Notes: generated by a model from the letters alone, not told the origin. 44,930 bases of DNA from Natrialba chahannaoensis JCM 10990 (GCF_000337135.1 NZ_AOIN01000099.1:1569-46498), one strand, 5' to 3'; counted from the first letter of the stretch, positions 1 through 9,875 are shown. Numbers and translations are program-made.

Positions 1-507
1 GTCACCGAAAGTGACGAAGCAATCTGTTTCAGTTTGTTCTACATCTTGGTTCGGCAACGACTGTGAACGGCGAGGCTTTGCGCCTGCTCAACCTGTAAAC
101 GATCCGGGGAGTTGGTCACCGAGACCGGCCACAACTTCGACTTCGAGGCCTGGGAGGGTGGCGGACATAGAGAGGACCAGACTCAGCGTTGTGCGTGTGT
201 TTTCGACGGCGTTACGGTGATCTTCGTTTCGAAGGGGTAACCGGTGAGGCTGGTCCAGGTCCCCCGGACAGATTCCAGTCGTGGATGGGTTGTGGCATTG
301 AATACCTCGCCACCAGTGGGTCCTCGCTGAACGGCGTCGGAAGTATATTCAACCCAGTGTTCACGTATCGCTCAGTAGAGAAATACACCACGCGAATGTT
401 GGAACTGACATAAACTCATAGTGTTGCCCAAACGGTTTATTATAATTCAGCAGATACGAGAGTCATATGCCTCAACGAGAGTTGGATCCAACGGGGACGA
501 AACGCCA
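1..507. other. gene-poor left end with a possible coding remnant
   Basis: No convincing intact gene is visible before the transducer at 508. In plus frame 1 an open stretch runs from about 103 to a stop at 238-240. It reads like haloarchaeal protein (GELVTETGHNFDFEAWEGGG, then a short hydrophobic end VTVIFVSKG) but lacks a start codon, and the same frame has a stop at 64-66. It could be the 3' remnant of a decayed gene. I could not assign it to a family. The rest (241-435) shows no coding signal I trust. Confidence 0.3.
435..445 (+). promoter_or_regulatory. TATA-like box of the transducer gene
   Basis: A TTTATTATAA-type sequence lies about 65 bp before the ATG at 508. It sits inside the region that a longer reading frame beginning GTG at 421 would translate, which argues for the downstream ATG and a short leader of roughly 40 nt. 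Confidence 0.45.
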
Positions 508-2886
508 ATGAAAGTGGAACAGAGGCTTCCAAACGTCATTAGGAAAAGTTATACCCGGAAGTTCTTCGTTGTGGTTGGAGTCATTATTCTGACTGTAATC
601 GCACTAGGTCTGCTGACACAGTCGGCAGTTACATCTCAGCTTACTGACCAACAGCGGGAAAACCTACTGACGAACGCCCATCAGGAAGCAGAATCGCTCG
701 ATCAGTGGGTCACAGCACAGCAGTCGACGGCTCGAACGCTGTCTGAACACCGGGACCTGCAGGCAGAACAACCGGGCCATGCGCGATCGATGTTGACAAA
801 CGAACTTGAGCATCTCCCGCCGGAAATAGCGCATTTGCATTATCTTGATCACGAGCAAGAAACGATCACTGCGAGTACAGACGCCCAGATCGAAGGAAAC
901 GACGTGGAAGCAACGAACATCGTCTGGCCACAGGAACAGGAGTTCGAGGCGGTTTCGTTCGATGATCCAGACACCGTCATTCAAACGTGGATGTACTCGG
1001 ACGATGGGGCCCCGTCAGTCGCGTTCGTTTCACCGGTTCCCGAGACCGATCACGCATTCGTGATGGTCATTCGAACGAGTGATCGGGCAGAACAGTTCGA
1101 AAGTCCAATCAATGGAACGGCGACGACCGTGATCGGCGATACAACGGGCGATATCCTTTTTGACGAAAACGAATCTGCGTTTCTGACCGAGTTTGACTCT
1201 GCTGGCGAGGAGATCAGCACCACCGTCGAAGCAGACAGTGAGAGAACGATACTGACAGACGATTCCGTTGTCGCGTTCACACCGGTCAATCAGGCCGAGT
1301 TGAACTGGGTCGTCGTGAAAGAGGCCCCACGATCCGAAGCGCTGTTGATCGCCCAGCAAGTCAGGTCGAACCTGTGGTTGCTTCTCGGGGCTAGCTTGCT
1401 CGGGCTAGTGTCACTTGGTGTGATGGTTGAGCGCGGACCGATGCGATCGCTCCGGTCCGTATCGACACAAGCGGCCGCACTCGCCGACGGCAATCTTGAC
1501 CAAGAGATTACGGACGAGAATCGGATCGATGAGGTCGGACAGGTACGAACCGCGTTTCGGGATATCGAAGACTATCTGAACGTCGTTGCTGCACAGGCTG
1601 ATGCACTTTCGCGACAGAACTTTGACGATGATATCCTCGAGGAACCAGTGCCTGGACGACTCGGACACAGGTTAACCGAAATGCAGAGTGACCTCCAACA
1701 ATTCATTACTGACCTCGAACAGGCTCGCGAGGAAGCAGAACGATCTCGAGTGGAGGCCGAACAGTCACAAGCGGACGCCGAACAACTTGCAACATCGCTG
1801 GAACGTCAGGCCAATGAATTTAGCACTCATCTAACAAAAGCGGCCGACGGCGACCTCACGCAGCGACTCGAGACGGACATCGACAACGACGCTCTCAGAC
1901 GCATCGCGACCGCGTTCAACGAGATGATCGACGATCTTGAAGGGTTAGTCATCGAAATCCAGGCTCTCGTCGAAGACGTCGACGGAATCAGTTCCGACAT
2001 GACGACCTCGACCAACGAGATCAAAACCTCAAGCGTTGCCGTTGCCGAAAGCATCGAAGAGATATCGGCCGGCGCAGAGCGGCAAAGTCAGAAGCTTACG
2101 ACTGCCGCGGGGGAAATGAGTGACCTCTCAGCAACCGTCGAGGAGATCGCATCGTCGTCGGATAACGTTGCCAGCCAGTCTCGAGAGGCTGCTGAGATGG
2201 GGAAACAGGGACAGCAGGCAGCGAAACGGACTACCGAACGGATGGATGAAGTCGAGACGAAAGCGGAAGAAGCCGTCGAAGAGATGCTCACGCTGCAAGA
2301 GGAGGTAGAACAGATCGGCGAGGTCGTCAAGTTGATCGACGACATTGCATCAGAGACCAATTTACTCGCGATGAACGCGTCGATTGAAGCGGCAAACGCA
2401 TCCGAGGAAGGAAGTGGGTTCGCCGTGGTTGCTGACGAGGTGAAAGCGCTTGCGGAAGAGACTGATGAAGCGACAAGCGAGGTAGAACAGTTGGTCGCTG
2501 GCGTCGAAGCGTCGACCGATGCGCTGGCAAGCGATATGTTCGAAATGCAATCGAACATCGAAACCGGTCAAAAGACGATCGACGAAACCGTATCGATCTT
2601 CGAAACGATCATTGATCGAGTCGAAGCTGCCAACGCCGGCATTCAATCGATCAACGATGCGACGGACGATCAAGCCGAATCGGCACAGGAGGTCGCACGG
2701 ATGGTTGACGACGTCGCGAAGGTTAGTGATCAGACAGCGGGCGAAGCGCAGAACGTCTCGGCTGCTGCTGAAGAACAGACCAGTACGATCCAACAAATCG
2801 CATCGACTGCGGACACCCTGTCGGAACGTGCAAACGAGTTACAGTCTCAGACCGAGCGGTTCGAAACAACTGCTGGCAGGGACTGA
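508..2886 (+). CDS. methyl-accepting chemotaxis transducer (Htr family)
   Basis: A membrane-bound chemoreceptor of 792 aa that should pass an extracellular signal to CheA/CheW. Visible order: a hydrophobic segment at about residues 18-40; an extracellular sensor region of about 245 residues (Cache-like by size); a second membrane segment at about 288-308; a HAMP domain just after it (ALADGNLDQEI); a second HAMP-like unit near 440-490 (KAADGDLTQRL); then a long methyl-accepting coiled coil. Its hairpin tip near residues 612-645 carries the conserved core MNASIEAANASEEGSGFAVV. The frame is open from GTG 421, but the TATA-like box at 435-445 and the positively charged N-terminus favour ATG 508. 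No che genes are nearby, so the ligand cannot be inferred. Family assignment is very secure. Confidence 0.93.
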   Translation: MKVEQRLPNVIRKSYTRKFFVVVGVIILTVIALGLLTQSAVTSQLTDQQRENLLTNAHQEAESLDQWVTAQQSTARTLSEHRDLQAEQPGHARSMLTNELEHLPPEIAHLHYLDHEQETITASTDAQIEGNDVEATNIVWPQEQEFEAVSFDDPDTVIQTWMYSDDGAPSVAFVSPVPETDHAFVMVIRTSDRAEQFESPINGTATTVIGDTTGDILFDENESAFLTEFDSAGEEISTTVEADSERTILTDDSVVAFTPVNQAELNWVVVKEAPRSEALLIAQQVRSNLWLLLGASLLGLVSLGVMVERGPMRSLRSVSTQAAALADGNLDQEITDENRIDEVGQVRTAFRDIEDYLNVVAAQADALSRQNFDDDILEEPVPGRLGHRLTEMQSDLQQFITDLEQAREEAERSRVEAEQSQADAEQLATSLERQANEFSTHLTKAADGDLTQRLETDIDNDALRRIATAFNEMIDDLEGLVIEIQALVEDVDGISSDMTTSTNEIKTSSVAVAESIEEISAGAERQSQKLTTAAGEMSDLSATVEEIASSSDNVASQSREAAEMGKQGQQAAKRTTERMDEVETKAEEAVEEMLTLQEEVEQIGEVVKLIDDIASETNLLAMNASIEAANASEEGSGFAVVADEVKALAEETDEATSEVEQLVAGVEASTDALASDMFEMQSNIETGQKTIDETVSIFETIIDRVEAANAGIQSINDATDDQAESAQEVARMVDDVAKVSDQTAGEAQNVSAAAEEQTSTIQQIASTADTLSERANELQSQTERFETTAGRD

Positions 2887-3161
2887 CCACACCTGTTGGT
2901 GTTGGGCGGACGTGACAAGATGTGGTGGCGAGTGGCGTTCAACCGTTACAGGAGACACGCCCCCTATCTGGCCTACCAGTTGAGACTCCACACGACAGAC
3001 GAAAAGGAGAGGACAGCAACTGAGAGCAGAGTTTTCAACCGCCGCTGTATCAAGCAAAACCAGGAGATCGAAAGTTGACCTGTCACGTATCGGAATGACA
3101 GCCATTACCGGTGACGAGACGCTCCCGAAATCGTTTTCAACCGCTCACGCGGACACTCGGT

Positions 3162-4862
3162 ATGCCGACGGAACCGGACACTCATTATGACCCCTCACTG
3201 GGGAACAAGTTCATCTTCGTCACCGGCGGCGTGATGTCAGGACTCGGAAAGGGGATTACGGCCGCGAGCACCGGCCGCCTCCTTAAAAACGCCGGGTTTG
3301 ATGTCACCGCCGTAAAGATCGACCCGTACCTGAACGTCGACGCGGGGACGATGAACCCCTACCAGCACGGGGAGGTGTACGTCTTGGAGGATGGTGGCGA
3401 GGTCGACCTCGACCTGGGGAACTACGAGCGATTCCTCGATATCGACATGACCTCGGACCACAACATCACCACCGGGAAGACCTACCAGCACGTCATCGAG
3501 AAGGAGCGTGCCGGAGACTACCTGGGGAAGACGGTCCAGATCATCCCGCACATCACCGACGATATCAAGCGACGCATCCGCGAGGCCGCCGAGGGAACCG
3601 ACGTCTGTATCATCGAGGTCGGCGGCACCGTTGGGGACATCGAGGGGATGCCCTACCTCGAGGCCCTGCGCCAGTTCGCCCACGAGGAAGACGAAGAGGA
3701 CATTCTGTTCACGCACGTCACGCTCGTCCCCTACTCGAAAAACGGCGAACAGAAAACCAAGCCGACCCAGCACAGCGTCAAGGAGGTCCGTTCGATCGGG
3801 CTTCAGCCCGACGTGATCGTCGGCCGCTGTGAGGACAAACTCGATCCCGAGACCAAGGAGAAGATCGCGCTGTTCTGTGACATTCCGACGGAGGCTGTCT
3901 TCTCGAACCCCGACGTCGAGGACGTTTACCACGTGCCGCTGATGGTCGAAGAGGAGGGACTCGACCAGTACGTCTTAGAGCACTTCGGCCTCGCTGAGGA
4001 GGCGCTGCCGGAGGGCGAGCGCGCGAACGACTGGCGCGAAATCGTCACAACCGAGAAAGACGGCGCGGTCGACATCGCGCTGGTCGGCAAGTACGACCTG
4101 ACAGACGCTTACATGTCGATTCACGAATCGCTTAAACACGCCGGTTTCGAGGTCGGTGTCGACGTGAACGTCCACTGGGTGCCGGCCGGTGAACTCGCCG
4201 ACGGCCACGACGACCAACTCGAGTCGGTCGACGGCGTCATCGTCCCCGGCGGCTTCGGCATGCGGGGGACGGAAGGCAAGATCGAGGCGGTTCGGTACGC
4301 TCGCGAGAACGACGTGCCGTTTCTCGGGCTCTGTCTTGGCTTCCAGATGGCCGTCATCGAGTACGCGCGAAACGTCCTCGGCTACGCGGACGCCCACTCC
4401 GCCGAGATGGACGAGGAGACGCCACATCCGGTCATCGACATCCTGCCCGAGCAGTACGAAGTCGAAGACATGGGCGGCACGATGCGCCTCGGCGGCCACA
4501 CGACCGTCATCGAACCGGAGACGCTCGCCTACGAGATTTACGGCGACACGTCCTGTTCCGAACGCCACCGTCACCGATACGAGGTCAACCCCGAGTACTT
4601 CGAGGACTTCGAGGAGGAGCCGCTGACGTTCTCCGGCACCGCGGGCAACCGGATGGAGATCCTCGAACTCGAGAACCATCCGTACTTCCTCGGGACGCAG
4701 TTCCACCCCGAGTACACGTCCCGGCCGGGGCAGCCGAGCCCACCGTTCCTCGGACTGGTCGAGGCAATCGCCGACGAGAGCAACGAAAGCACGTCGGCAG
4801 GCGCGGAGCACGATGCAGATAGCGACACTGACGCAGACACCGAAACGGAGGTTACACACTAA
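3162..4862 (+). CDS. pyrG: CTP synthase (glutamine hydrolysing)
   Basis: Converts UTP to CTP with ATP and glutamine-derived ammonia, in the cytoplasm. The 566-aa product has the N-terminal synthetase domain (P-loop region [15 protein letters not shown]) and a C-terminal class I glutamine amidotransferase domain, with nucleophile Cys near residue 391 (GLCLGFQ) and the His-Glu pair in [10 protein letters not shown]. The last ~25 residues are an acidic Ser/Asp/Thr-rich tail beyond the usual ~545 residues, typical of halophile proteins. ATG 3162 is preferred over an in-frame start at 3111: a TATA-like GTTTTCAA at about 3134-3141 lies 25 bp before it and conserved sequence starts just after. The stop overlaps the guaAb start by one base (TAATG), so the genes are probably co-transcribed. 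Confidence 0.96.
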   Translation: MPTEPDTHYDPSLGNKFIFVTGGVMSGLGKGITAASTGRLLKNAGFDVTAVKIDPYLNVDAGTMNPYQHGEVYVLEDGGEVDLDLGNYERFLDIDMTSDHNITTGKTYQHVIEKERAGDYLGKTVQIIPHITDDIKRRIREAAEGTDVCIIEVGGTVGDIEGMPYLEALRQFAHEEDEEDILFTHVTLVPYSKNGEQKTKPTQHSVKEVRSIGLQPDVIVGRCEDKLDPETKEKIALFCDIPTEAVFSNPDVEDVYHVPLMVEEEGLDQYVLEHFGLAEEALPEGERANDWREIVTTEKDGAVDIALVGKYDLTDAYMSIHESLKHAGFEVGVDVNVHWVPAGELADGHDDQLESVDGVIVPGGFGMRGTEGKIEAVRYARENDVPFLGLCLGFQMAVIEYARNVLGYADAHSAEMDEETPHPVIDILPEQYEVEDMGGTMRLGGHTTVIEPETLAYEIYGDTSCSERHRHRYEVNPEYFEDFEEEPLTFSGTAGNRMEILELENHPYFLGTQFHPEYTSRPGQPSPPFLGLVEAIADESNESTSAGAEHDADSDTDADTETEVTH

Positions 4863-5779
4863 TGGTAGACACAGAGACGTTCGTCCCGGAAGCAACCGCA
4901 GAGATTGAAGACGAAATCGGCGACGCAAACGCCGTCATCGCCCTCTCAGGCGGTGTCGACTCGTCGGTCGCCGCAGCACTCGCCTACGAGTCCATCGGCG
5001 ACCAGCTCACCCCGGTCTACGTCGACACCGGCCTGATGCGCAAGGGCGAAACCGACCAGATCCGCGAGACGTTCGACTACATGGACTCGCTGCGGATCGT
5101 CGACGCGAAGGATCGGTTCCTCGAGGCCCTGGAGGGCGTGGTCGATCCCGAAAAGAAGCGCGAGATCATCGGCGAGCAGTTCATCCGCGAGTTCGAACGC
5201 GAAGCCAAAGACGCCGACGCGGACTACCTCGTCCAGGGAACGATCTACCCCGACCGTATCGAGAGCGAGGGCGGGATCAAGTCCCACCACAATGTTGGCG
5301 GACTCCCAGATGTCGTCGACTTCGACGGCATCGTCGAACCCGTCCGCGACCTCTACAAGGACGAAGTGCGCGAGGTCGCACGCCATCTCGACCTCGACGA
5401 ACTCGTCGCGGAGCGAATGCCGTTCCCCGGTCCGGGTCTTGCGGTTCGCGTAATCGGCGAAGTTACCGAAGAAAAGCTCGAGGTCGCCCGCGATGCCTGC
5501 CACGTCGTCGAAGAGGAACTCGAGGAGTACGAGCCGTGGCAAGCCCTCGCCGCGGTGATCGGCAAGGCAACCGGCGTCAAAGGCGACAACCGCGTCCACG
5601 GCTGGGTCGTCTCCGTCCGCTCCGTCGAATCGCGTGACGGCATGACCGCACGCGCACAGGAGATTGACTGGGAGACCCTCCAGCGCATCCAGTCGCGCAT
5701 CACCGGCCAGAACGAGAACGTGGCCCGCGTCGTCTACGACGTGACCCACAAGCCACCAGCGACGATCGAGTACGAATGA
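4862..5779 (+). CDS. guaAb: GMP synthase, ATP pyrophosphatase subunit
   Basis: Synthetase subunit of the two-subunit archaeal GMP synthase. It activates XMP with ATP and uses ammonia from a separate glutaminase subunit (GuaAa), which is not in this window. The 305-aa protein has the N-type ATP pyrophosphatase loop [10 protein letters not shown] near residue 30 and the C-terminal GMP synthase dimerisation domain ([14 protein letters not shown], then a motif ending KPPATIEYE). It overlaps pyrG by one base and the next gene by four (ATGA), giving a tight nucleotide operon. Confidence 0.95.
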   Translation: MVDTETFVPEATAEIEDEIGDANAVIALSGGVDSSVAAALAYESIGDQLTPVYVDTGLMRKGETDQIRETFDYMDSLRIVDAKDRFLEALEGVVDPEKKREIIGEQFIREFEREAKDADADYLVQGTIYPDRIESEGGIKSHHNVGGLPDVVDFDGIVEPVRDLYKDEVREVARHLDLDELVAERMPFPGPGLAVRVIGEVTEEKLEVARDACHVVEEELEEYEPWQALAAVIGKATGVKGDNRVHGWVVSVRSVESRDGMTARAQEIDWETLQRIQSRITGQNENVARVVYDVTHKPPATIEYE

Positions 5780-6117
5780 GCGAGGACACCCAGAACCGAC
5801 GGGCGATCGTCGCCGGTCCCGACGAGGACGAGATCGGCGCGGCACTCGAGAACGAAGGTCTCACGGTCACCAGACTCAACGGTGTCGTCACGCGGCCACA
5901 GCTAGAGGAAGCCGGCATCGTCGACGCTGATCTATACGTGCTGACCGATATTGATCAAGCGACGACGATTCCGATCGTCTGCGATCTCACCGACGACCTG
6001 CGGACGGTCACCTACGCGCGACGGACTGTTCCCGAGTTCGTCAAGGGACAGCTCGACCTGGCGATCGATCCGCGACTGATGTCAGCCACGGTCGTCGCGG
6101 AAGAACTCGTCGAGTAA
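5776..6117 (+). CDS. haloarchaeal small protein, DUF7126-like
   Basis: A 113-aa acidic protein whose ATG overlaps the guaAb stop (ATGA), so it is probably translationally coupled. It begins with a Rossmann-like beta-alpha start ([20 protein letters not shown]) and continues with short alternating strands and helices ([19 protein letters not shown]), resembling a stripped nucleotide-binding fold. Homologues in haloarchaea are sometimes labelled 'CTP synthetase', probably from their position; no synthetase or amidotransferase motif is present here. Function unknown. The context suggests a role tied to CTP/GMP synthesis. The DUF number is from memory. Confidence 0.7.
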   Translation: MSEDTQNRRAIVAGPDEDEIGAALENEGLTVTRLNGVVTRPQLEEAGIVDADLYVLTDIDQATTIPIVCDLTDDLRTVTYARRTVPEFVKGQLDLAIDPRLMSATVVAEELVE

Positions 6118-6727
6118 GTGACCCCGGGGCCACCCGGATCATCTTCTAGCCGACTTGTACCCGCGAGATAGCGCATATGAATCGGCAAACATTGCCGCGC
6201 TCGCCATAGGGGATCGACAAACTGGGCGAAAATCGGTTTCACCGTCTGTGAACGGTCCTCTGGTCCGAATCCAGCGATTAAATCTGGCTTAAATCGGGCG
6301 TAACTCGGTGCAAGATGGTTCGACCATCACGACAGTTCAAGTAGGTACCGGCGATACCATCCGATGGAGGTCGACGGGCTACCCTCACCCAAGGCACCCA
6401 ACGCCAACTCCCGTGACTTCCAGCAATCCCACCACAGCACCCTTCCCCCCACCATTGCCACACCGTTGTGGCGCAGGCTCCGCTGCACCGGCCTGCGTCA
6501 CGTCCTGTGGTTTTGGCATCTGACTCGGGACGCGATTTGTGTCCCGAGTTCGCTTCGTTCCCGAGCGACGGTCATCTCTAAACGCTGGCTCTGTATCCAC
6601 AGCTCCTGCGTTGTCTCTACGCTCGTCCCTCGTCCAACGCCCTACAGTAACGATCGGGTCAGGTGGATCAACGGGGGTCAGGAGAGGAAGATGGGACAGG
6701 AGGATAGAAGGACCAGAAAGAGGCAGA
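6118..6727. other. 610-bp spacer between convergent genes
   Basis: The spacer lies between the end of the pyrG operon and the end of the minus-strand cyclo-ligase gene. Short open frames on both strands have poor protein character (Pro/Thr/His-rich) and no promoter. Two inverted repeats are present: GATGGT-TCG-ACCATC at 6314-6328 and a longer one at 6523-6549. No tRNA-like fold was found. Confidence 0.5.
6523..6549. repeat. perfect 9-bp inverted repeat (hairpin)
   Basis: ACTCGGGAC (6523-6531) and GTCCCGAGT (6541-6549) are exact reverse complements around a 9-nt loop. In a convergent spacer this could be a bidirectional transcript end, although no clear T-run follows, or part of a small RNA. 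Confidence 0.5.
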
Positions 6728-7531
6728 TTAGGACTGCGACCGGACACGCTCGAGTACCGGAATCTCCGCAAGCCGTTCCTCGGAGAGCTTGTCCCAGTCG
6801 AGTCCGTCCGGTTTCTCGCCGCCACCGGGCCGCAGCACTCGATCCGGTGTAACGACCAGATCCATCGGTACGTCGTGGTCGTCCAACTCGAGTGCCCCGG
6901 CCTCAGCAGCTGTCAGCAGTTGCCGCTCGTGAACGGTCGTCGTGACCGGCGTTTCTTCGTCGACGAGGCCGAGTTCGAAGAGGACGGCGAACTCGAGATC
7001 GCTGTAGCCCTCGCCCTTGCCGATTCGGCCGCCATTTGCGGGATCGACCTCGGGGTCGGCGCGAACGCCGACGCTTCCGGAGACGATCAGGTCGATTTCG
7101 TCGACCGCTTCGGGGCCGACCTGCTCGCCGTGTTTCGACGAGCCGGAAACTGTGGTGGCCGCGTCGTAGTCGTCCAGTTCGCTCGGATCGAGTTTCAGGA
7201 AGCACTCCTCGTCGCGCAGCCGCGGCACCGCCATGTACACGGTCTTGCCGTCCCGCAGCGCGCGCCGACGAACCGGAAGCTGTGGGGCGTCGGGATTCGC
7301 TTTGATCGTCGTCGCGTGTTCCCACTCCGGCTGGGCGGCCAGGCGCTCGGCTGCCGAGTTCGCGTCTTCGAAGTTGGGGATCCGCCCGTGCGGTGGAAAC
7401 GGGAACCGCGCGACGCCGCTGTCCTCGAGTTCGTCCCAGACGCGTTCGCGGATCGTGTCTTTTGACAGTTCGTCGTCGACCTGCGACGGCTGCTCTTGCA
7501 CACCGTTACCGGTGACCTGCTCGTCGCTCAC
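6728..7531 (-). CDS. 5-formyltetrahydrofolate cyclo-ligase family protein
   Basis: Predicted to convert 5-formyl-THF to 5,10-methenyl-THF with ATP in one-carbon metabolism. The 267-aa product has the family layout: an N-terminal helix (RERVWDELEDSGVARFPFPP), a central region (RRRALRDGKTVYMAVPRL), and the C-terminal signature NGGRIGKGEGYSDLEFAV with the glycine-rich GRIGKGEGY loop. The start is GTG at 7531, overlapping the stop of the upstream MoaB-like gene by four bases (GTGA), so the two form an operon. The acidic 20-residue N-terminal extension is typical of halophiles. The family is secure; the exact substrate is inferred. Confidence 0.88.
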   Translation of the reverse strand: MSDEQVTGNGVQEQPSQVDDELSKDTIRERVWDELEDSGVARFPFPPHGRIPNFEDANSAAERLAAQPEWEHATTIKANPDAPQLPVRRRALRDGKTVYMAVPRLRDEECFLKLDPSELDDYDAATTVSGSSKHGEQVGPEAVDEIDLIVSGSVGVRADPEVDPANGGRIGKGEGYSDLEFAVLFELGLVDEETPVTTTVHERQLLTAAEAGALELDDHDVPMDLVVTPDRVLRPGGGEKPDGLDWDKLSEERLAEIPVLERVRSQS

Positions 7532-8178
7532 ACGTCCTCACCACCGTTGGCCTCGGCCGTCCCATCCGGCCCAGTAGCTGGCGATTCAGCCGACTCAGGA
7601 TCAGTCTCTTCGATATCGTCCGAGCCAGCGCCATCTCGTGCGAGTTCGACGAGATGGGGGCACTCCGGAACAAGGATTTCTGTCGCCGCGAGTTCGGCCG
7701 CGTCGGCGTTCCCGGGAAGACCAAAGATGAGCGTCTCGTCGGTGACACCGCCGACCGTCCGCGCACCGACGACACGGCTGCCGTGTGCCTCATAAGAGAG
7801 GTGCGTAAACAGTTCGCTGAACGTGGTCAACGACTTTTCGATGAGTGGCTGGACCGCTTCGATCGTGATATCGTCCGGCTCGATACTCGTCGCCCCCGCC
7901 GTAATAACCACGTCCACGTCGCCGCGGTCGACCATCCGCGAGACGATCGACTGGACGGTATCGTGCTCGCGACCGACGTGCTCTCGCATCGCTACCTCGT
8001 GGCCCGCCTCGGTGAACGTCTCGGCGAGGACCTGGCCAGCGGCGTCGGACTCGAGTGTCCGGTCGTCGGCGACGGTGACGAGCCCAATGCCGAGCGTGTC
8101 GGGCGTCTCGGTGGTCGTCGATTCGGCGGCTGTGTCGGCTGGTACTGGTTCCGACGGTGAATCGCTCGACTCGTTCAT
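7528..8178 (-). CDS. MoaB/MogA-like molybdopterin-binding protein with altered motifs
   Basis: Related to molybdopterin adenylyltransferases (MoaB/Mog). The 216-aa protein has an acidic ~35-residue leader, then GIGLVTVADDRTLESD and, near residue 120, VVITAGATSIEPDDITIEAV. In canonical members the latter reads TGGTGxxxRDxT, so two glycines of the binding loop are changed. The later PGSP/PGNP motif appears as GLPGNADAAEL. The fold looks intact but catalytic competence is doubtful. ATG 8178 is chosen; a longer frame reaching 8382 passes through non-coding-like sequence. A 6-bp-arm palindrome lies 16 bp upstream. The downstream neighbour is the cyclo-ligase gene. Confidence 0.75.
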   Translation of the reverse strand: MNESSDSPSEPVPADTAAESTTTETPDTLGIGLVTVADDRTLESDAAGQVLAETFTEAGHEVAMREHVGREHDTVQSIVSRMVDRGDVDVVITAGATSIEPDDITIEAVQPLIEKSLTTFSELFTHLSYEAHGSRVVGARTVGGVTDETLIFGLPGNADAAELAATEILVPECPHLVELARDGAGSDDIEETDPESAESPATGPDGTAEANGGEDV

Positions 8179-8193
8179 GGGCCGTATTAACCG

Positions 8194-8212
8194 CCAGTGG
8201 GTAAAACACTGG
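8194..8212. promoter_or_regulatory. palindrome upstream of the MoaB-like gene
   Basis: CCAGTG (8194-8199) and CACTGG (8207-8212) are inverted around seven bases (GGTAAAA), 16-34 bp before the ATG at 8178. This position overlaps the expected TATA/transcription start region of a leaderless gene, as an operator would. No regulator can be named. Confidence 0.35.
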
Positions 8213-8245
8213 TTCTTGTAGGCTTGAGGAGCCGACGGCGGCGGG

Positions 8246-8274
8246 GGACGCGCTCGCTGACGAGCGTCGCGTCC
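8246..8274. repeat. GC-rich nested hairpin
   Basis: CGCTCG-CTGA-CGAGCG (8251-8266) is enclosed by GGACGC (8246-8251) and GCGTCC (8269-8274). It lies in the spacer between two divergently transcribed genes, about 70 bp upstream of the MoaB-like start and 145 bp upstream of the oxidoreductase. Confidence 0.4.
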
Positions 8275-8417
8275 GCGTTGGAAAGTCAGTGAGGTGGGAT
8301 AGCTTCTATCGAACAGATCGGCACTGTGAAGGGATCTTTCTCGATGGGTGTTGAGGAATCGGGGATGACTCACCAGGTTCACAACTGTTATGCCACTGTT
8401 TCGGATTATCTGTATCT

Positions 8418-9458
8418 ATGCAGGCAATCAAAATCACCGCACACGGTGGGACCGACGGCATCGAGTACGGCGAGTACCCCAACCCCGAGGTGGGTCGCAA
8501 CGACGTGCTCGTCGACGTCAAAGCCGGCGCACTCAACCACCTCGACGTGTGGGTTCGGCGCGGCCTGCCGACGCTCGACCTTGAGCTACCACACGTCCCC
8601 GGGAGCGACGCTGCGGGTGTCGTCGAGGCCGTCGGTGAAGATGTTTCCCGCTTCGAACCCGGCGACCGCGTCGCGGTGACAGCGGGCGTCAACTGTGGCC
8701 ACTGCGAGTTCTGTCGCAGCGGCGACCCCACGCTGTGCGTGAACTTCCACCTCCTCGGTGAGCACGTGACCGGTGTCCACTCCGAGTACGCCGCCGTTCC
8801 GGAGGACAACCTGATTCCAGTCCCCGAACACGTCGACTGGATCACCGCAGGGGCATCCTCGCTCGTCTTCCAGACCGCCTGGCGGATGCTGATCGACCGC
8901 GCGGACATCGAGGCCGGCGAGAAGGTGCTCGTCCTTGGCGCGAGCGGCGGCGTCGGTCACGCTGCGCTCCAGATTGCAGACTACGCCGGTGCGGAGGTGT
9001 ACGCGACAGGGAGCACCGAGGAGAAACTTCAGTACGCCCGCGAGCACGGCGCGGACCACGTGGTCAACTACGAGGAACAGAACTTCGCGGAGTGGGTCCG
9101 CAGCGAGACCGGCAACCGCGGCGTCGATGTCGTCGTCGACTACATCGGCGCTGGCACCTGGCGTGACTCGATCAAGAGCCTCGCGAAGAACGGCCGCCTC
9201 GTCACCTGCGGCGGTACGGCCGGCGGCAACCCGGAGACGGATATCCCGCGCATTTTCTGGAATCAGCTCCAGATTATCGGCTCGACGATGGGCTCGCCCG
9301 GCCAGGTCGACGACGTGATGGAACTCGTCTGGGACGGCACGTTCACGCCTGCGATCCGCGAGGTACTGCCGATGAGCCAGACCGCTCGCGCCCACGAGAT
9401 CATCGAGGGCCGGGAAGGGTTCGGCAAGGTGGTTGTGCGGCCGGATAGCGAGCTCTAA
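8418..9458 (+). CDS. medium-chain zinc-binding dehydrogenase/quinone oxidoreductase
   Basis: A 346-aa MDR-superfamily NAD(P)H-dependent oxidoreductase. The N-terminal GroES-like domain includes GALNHLDVWVRRG, where Asn stands at the position of the catalytic-zinc Cys of alcohol dehydrogenases. A structural zinc loop is present (CGHCEFC, with a fourth Cys eight residues later in DPTLC). The Rossmann domain follows with VLGASGGVGHAALQIA. Structural zinc without the usual catalytic Cys suggests a quinone-oxidoreductase-like enzyme rather than a classical alcohol dehydrogenase. Substrate unknown. ATG 8418 follows a TATA-like ACTGTTATGCC by about 27 bp, so the gene is leaderless. Confidence 0.87.
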   Translation: MQAIKITAHGGTDGIEYGEYPNPEVGRNDVLVDVKAGALNHLDVWVRRGLPTLDLELPHVPGSDAAGVVEAVGEDVSRFEPGDRVAVTAGVNCGHCEFCRSGDPTLCVNFHLLGEHVTGVHSEYAAVPEDNLIPVPEHVDWITAGASSLVFQTAWRMLIDRADIEAGEKVLVLGASGGVGHAALQIADYAGAEVYATGSTEEKLQYAREHGADHVVNYEEQNFAEWVRSETGNRGVDVVVDYIGAGTWRDSIKSLAKNGRLVTCGGTAGGNPETDIPRIFWNQLQIIGSTMGSPGQVDDVMELVWDGTFTPAIREVLPMSQTARAHEIIEGREGFGKVVVRPDSEL

Positions 9459-9506
9459 GTCGAACGACCGTCAGCCCGGCACGTCAGCCGCCCACACCGG
9501 TGAACC

Positions 9507-9875
9507 GTGAGTGCTTTCATCACCGAGGCGAAACCCTCCACTGTGACCTCGAGCGACGACGGCGGCTACGTCCACGATCCATCGGCGTTCGACGGCGACG
9601 GGACAGCCGACACCAACAACGAGGCGGGCGACAGCGCCGCCGAAAGCGGTGCAGACTGGACCAAGAACCCGCGCAACCCTACAACGGCTGATCGAGACTT
9701 TGACTGGCGCGGGTGGGTGCTCGTCGGCGTCATCATCATCGCGTTCCTCGTCGCTCCACTCTCGATCCTGCTCTGGCCGCCGACGCTCAACTATTTCGTT
9801 GCGCTCTTGATTTTGCCGCTGTTCCCGGCGGCACTGCTCGCGATTACGGCGGTGTGGGCAACCACGCGCCCGTAG
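9507..9875 (+). CDS. small two-helix membrane protein
   Basis: A 122-aa protein with an acidic, disordered N-terminal half (Asp/Gly/Ser/Ala-rich, about residues 1-65) followed by two hydrophobic segments at about 70-90 (WVLVGVIIIAFLVAPLSILL) and 96-118 (YFVALLILPLFPAALLAITA). The start is GTG 9507; GTG 9543 is possible. No enzymatic motif. It looks like a haloarchaeal conserved membrane protein of unknown role. It lies 48 bp after the oxidoreductase, same strand. Confidence 0.6.
   Translation: MSAFITEAKPSTVTSSDDGGYVHDPSAFDGDGTADTNNEAGDSAAESGADWTKNPRNPTTADRDFDWRGWVLVGVIIIAFLVAPLSILLWPPTLNYFVALLILPLFPAALLAITAVWATTRP

Noticed and set aside
6314-6328. GATGGTTCGACCATC as a tRNA T-arm
   Set aside because: The stem-loop is too tight (3-nt loop) and no other tRNA arms surround it.
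6308-6852. Overlapping plus-strand frames in the 6.1-6.7 kb spacer
   Set aside because: Pro/Thr/Arg-rich, no promoter, overlap the end of the cyclo-ligase gene; not protein-like.
8179-8382. N-terminal extension of the MoaB-like gene to 8382
   Set aside because: The extension is Arg/Pro/His-rich, spans the GC hairpin and palindrome, and lacks haloarchaeal protein character.
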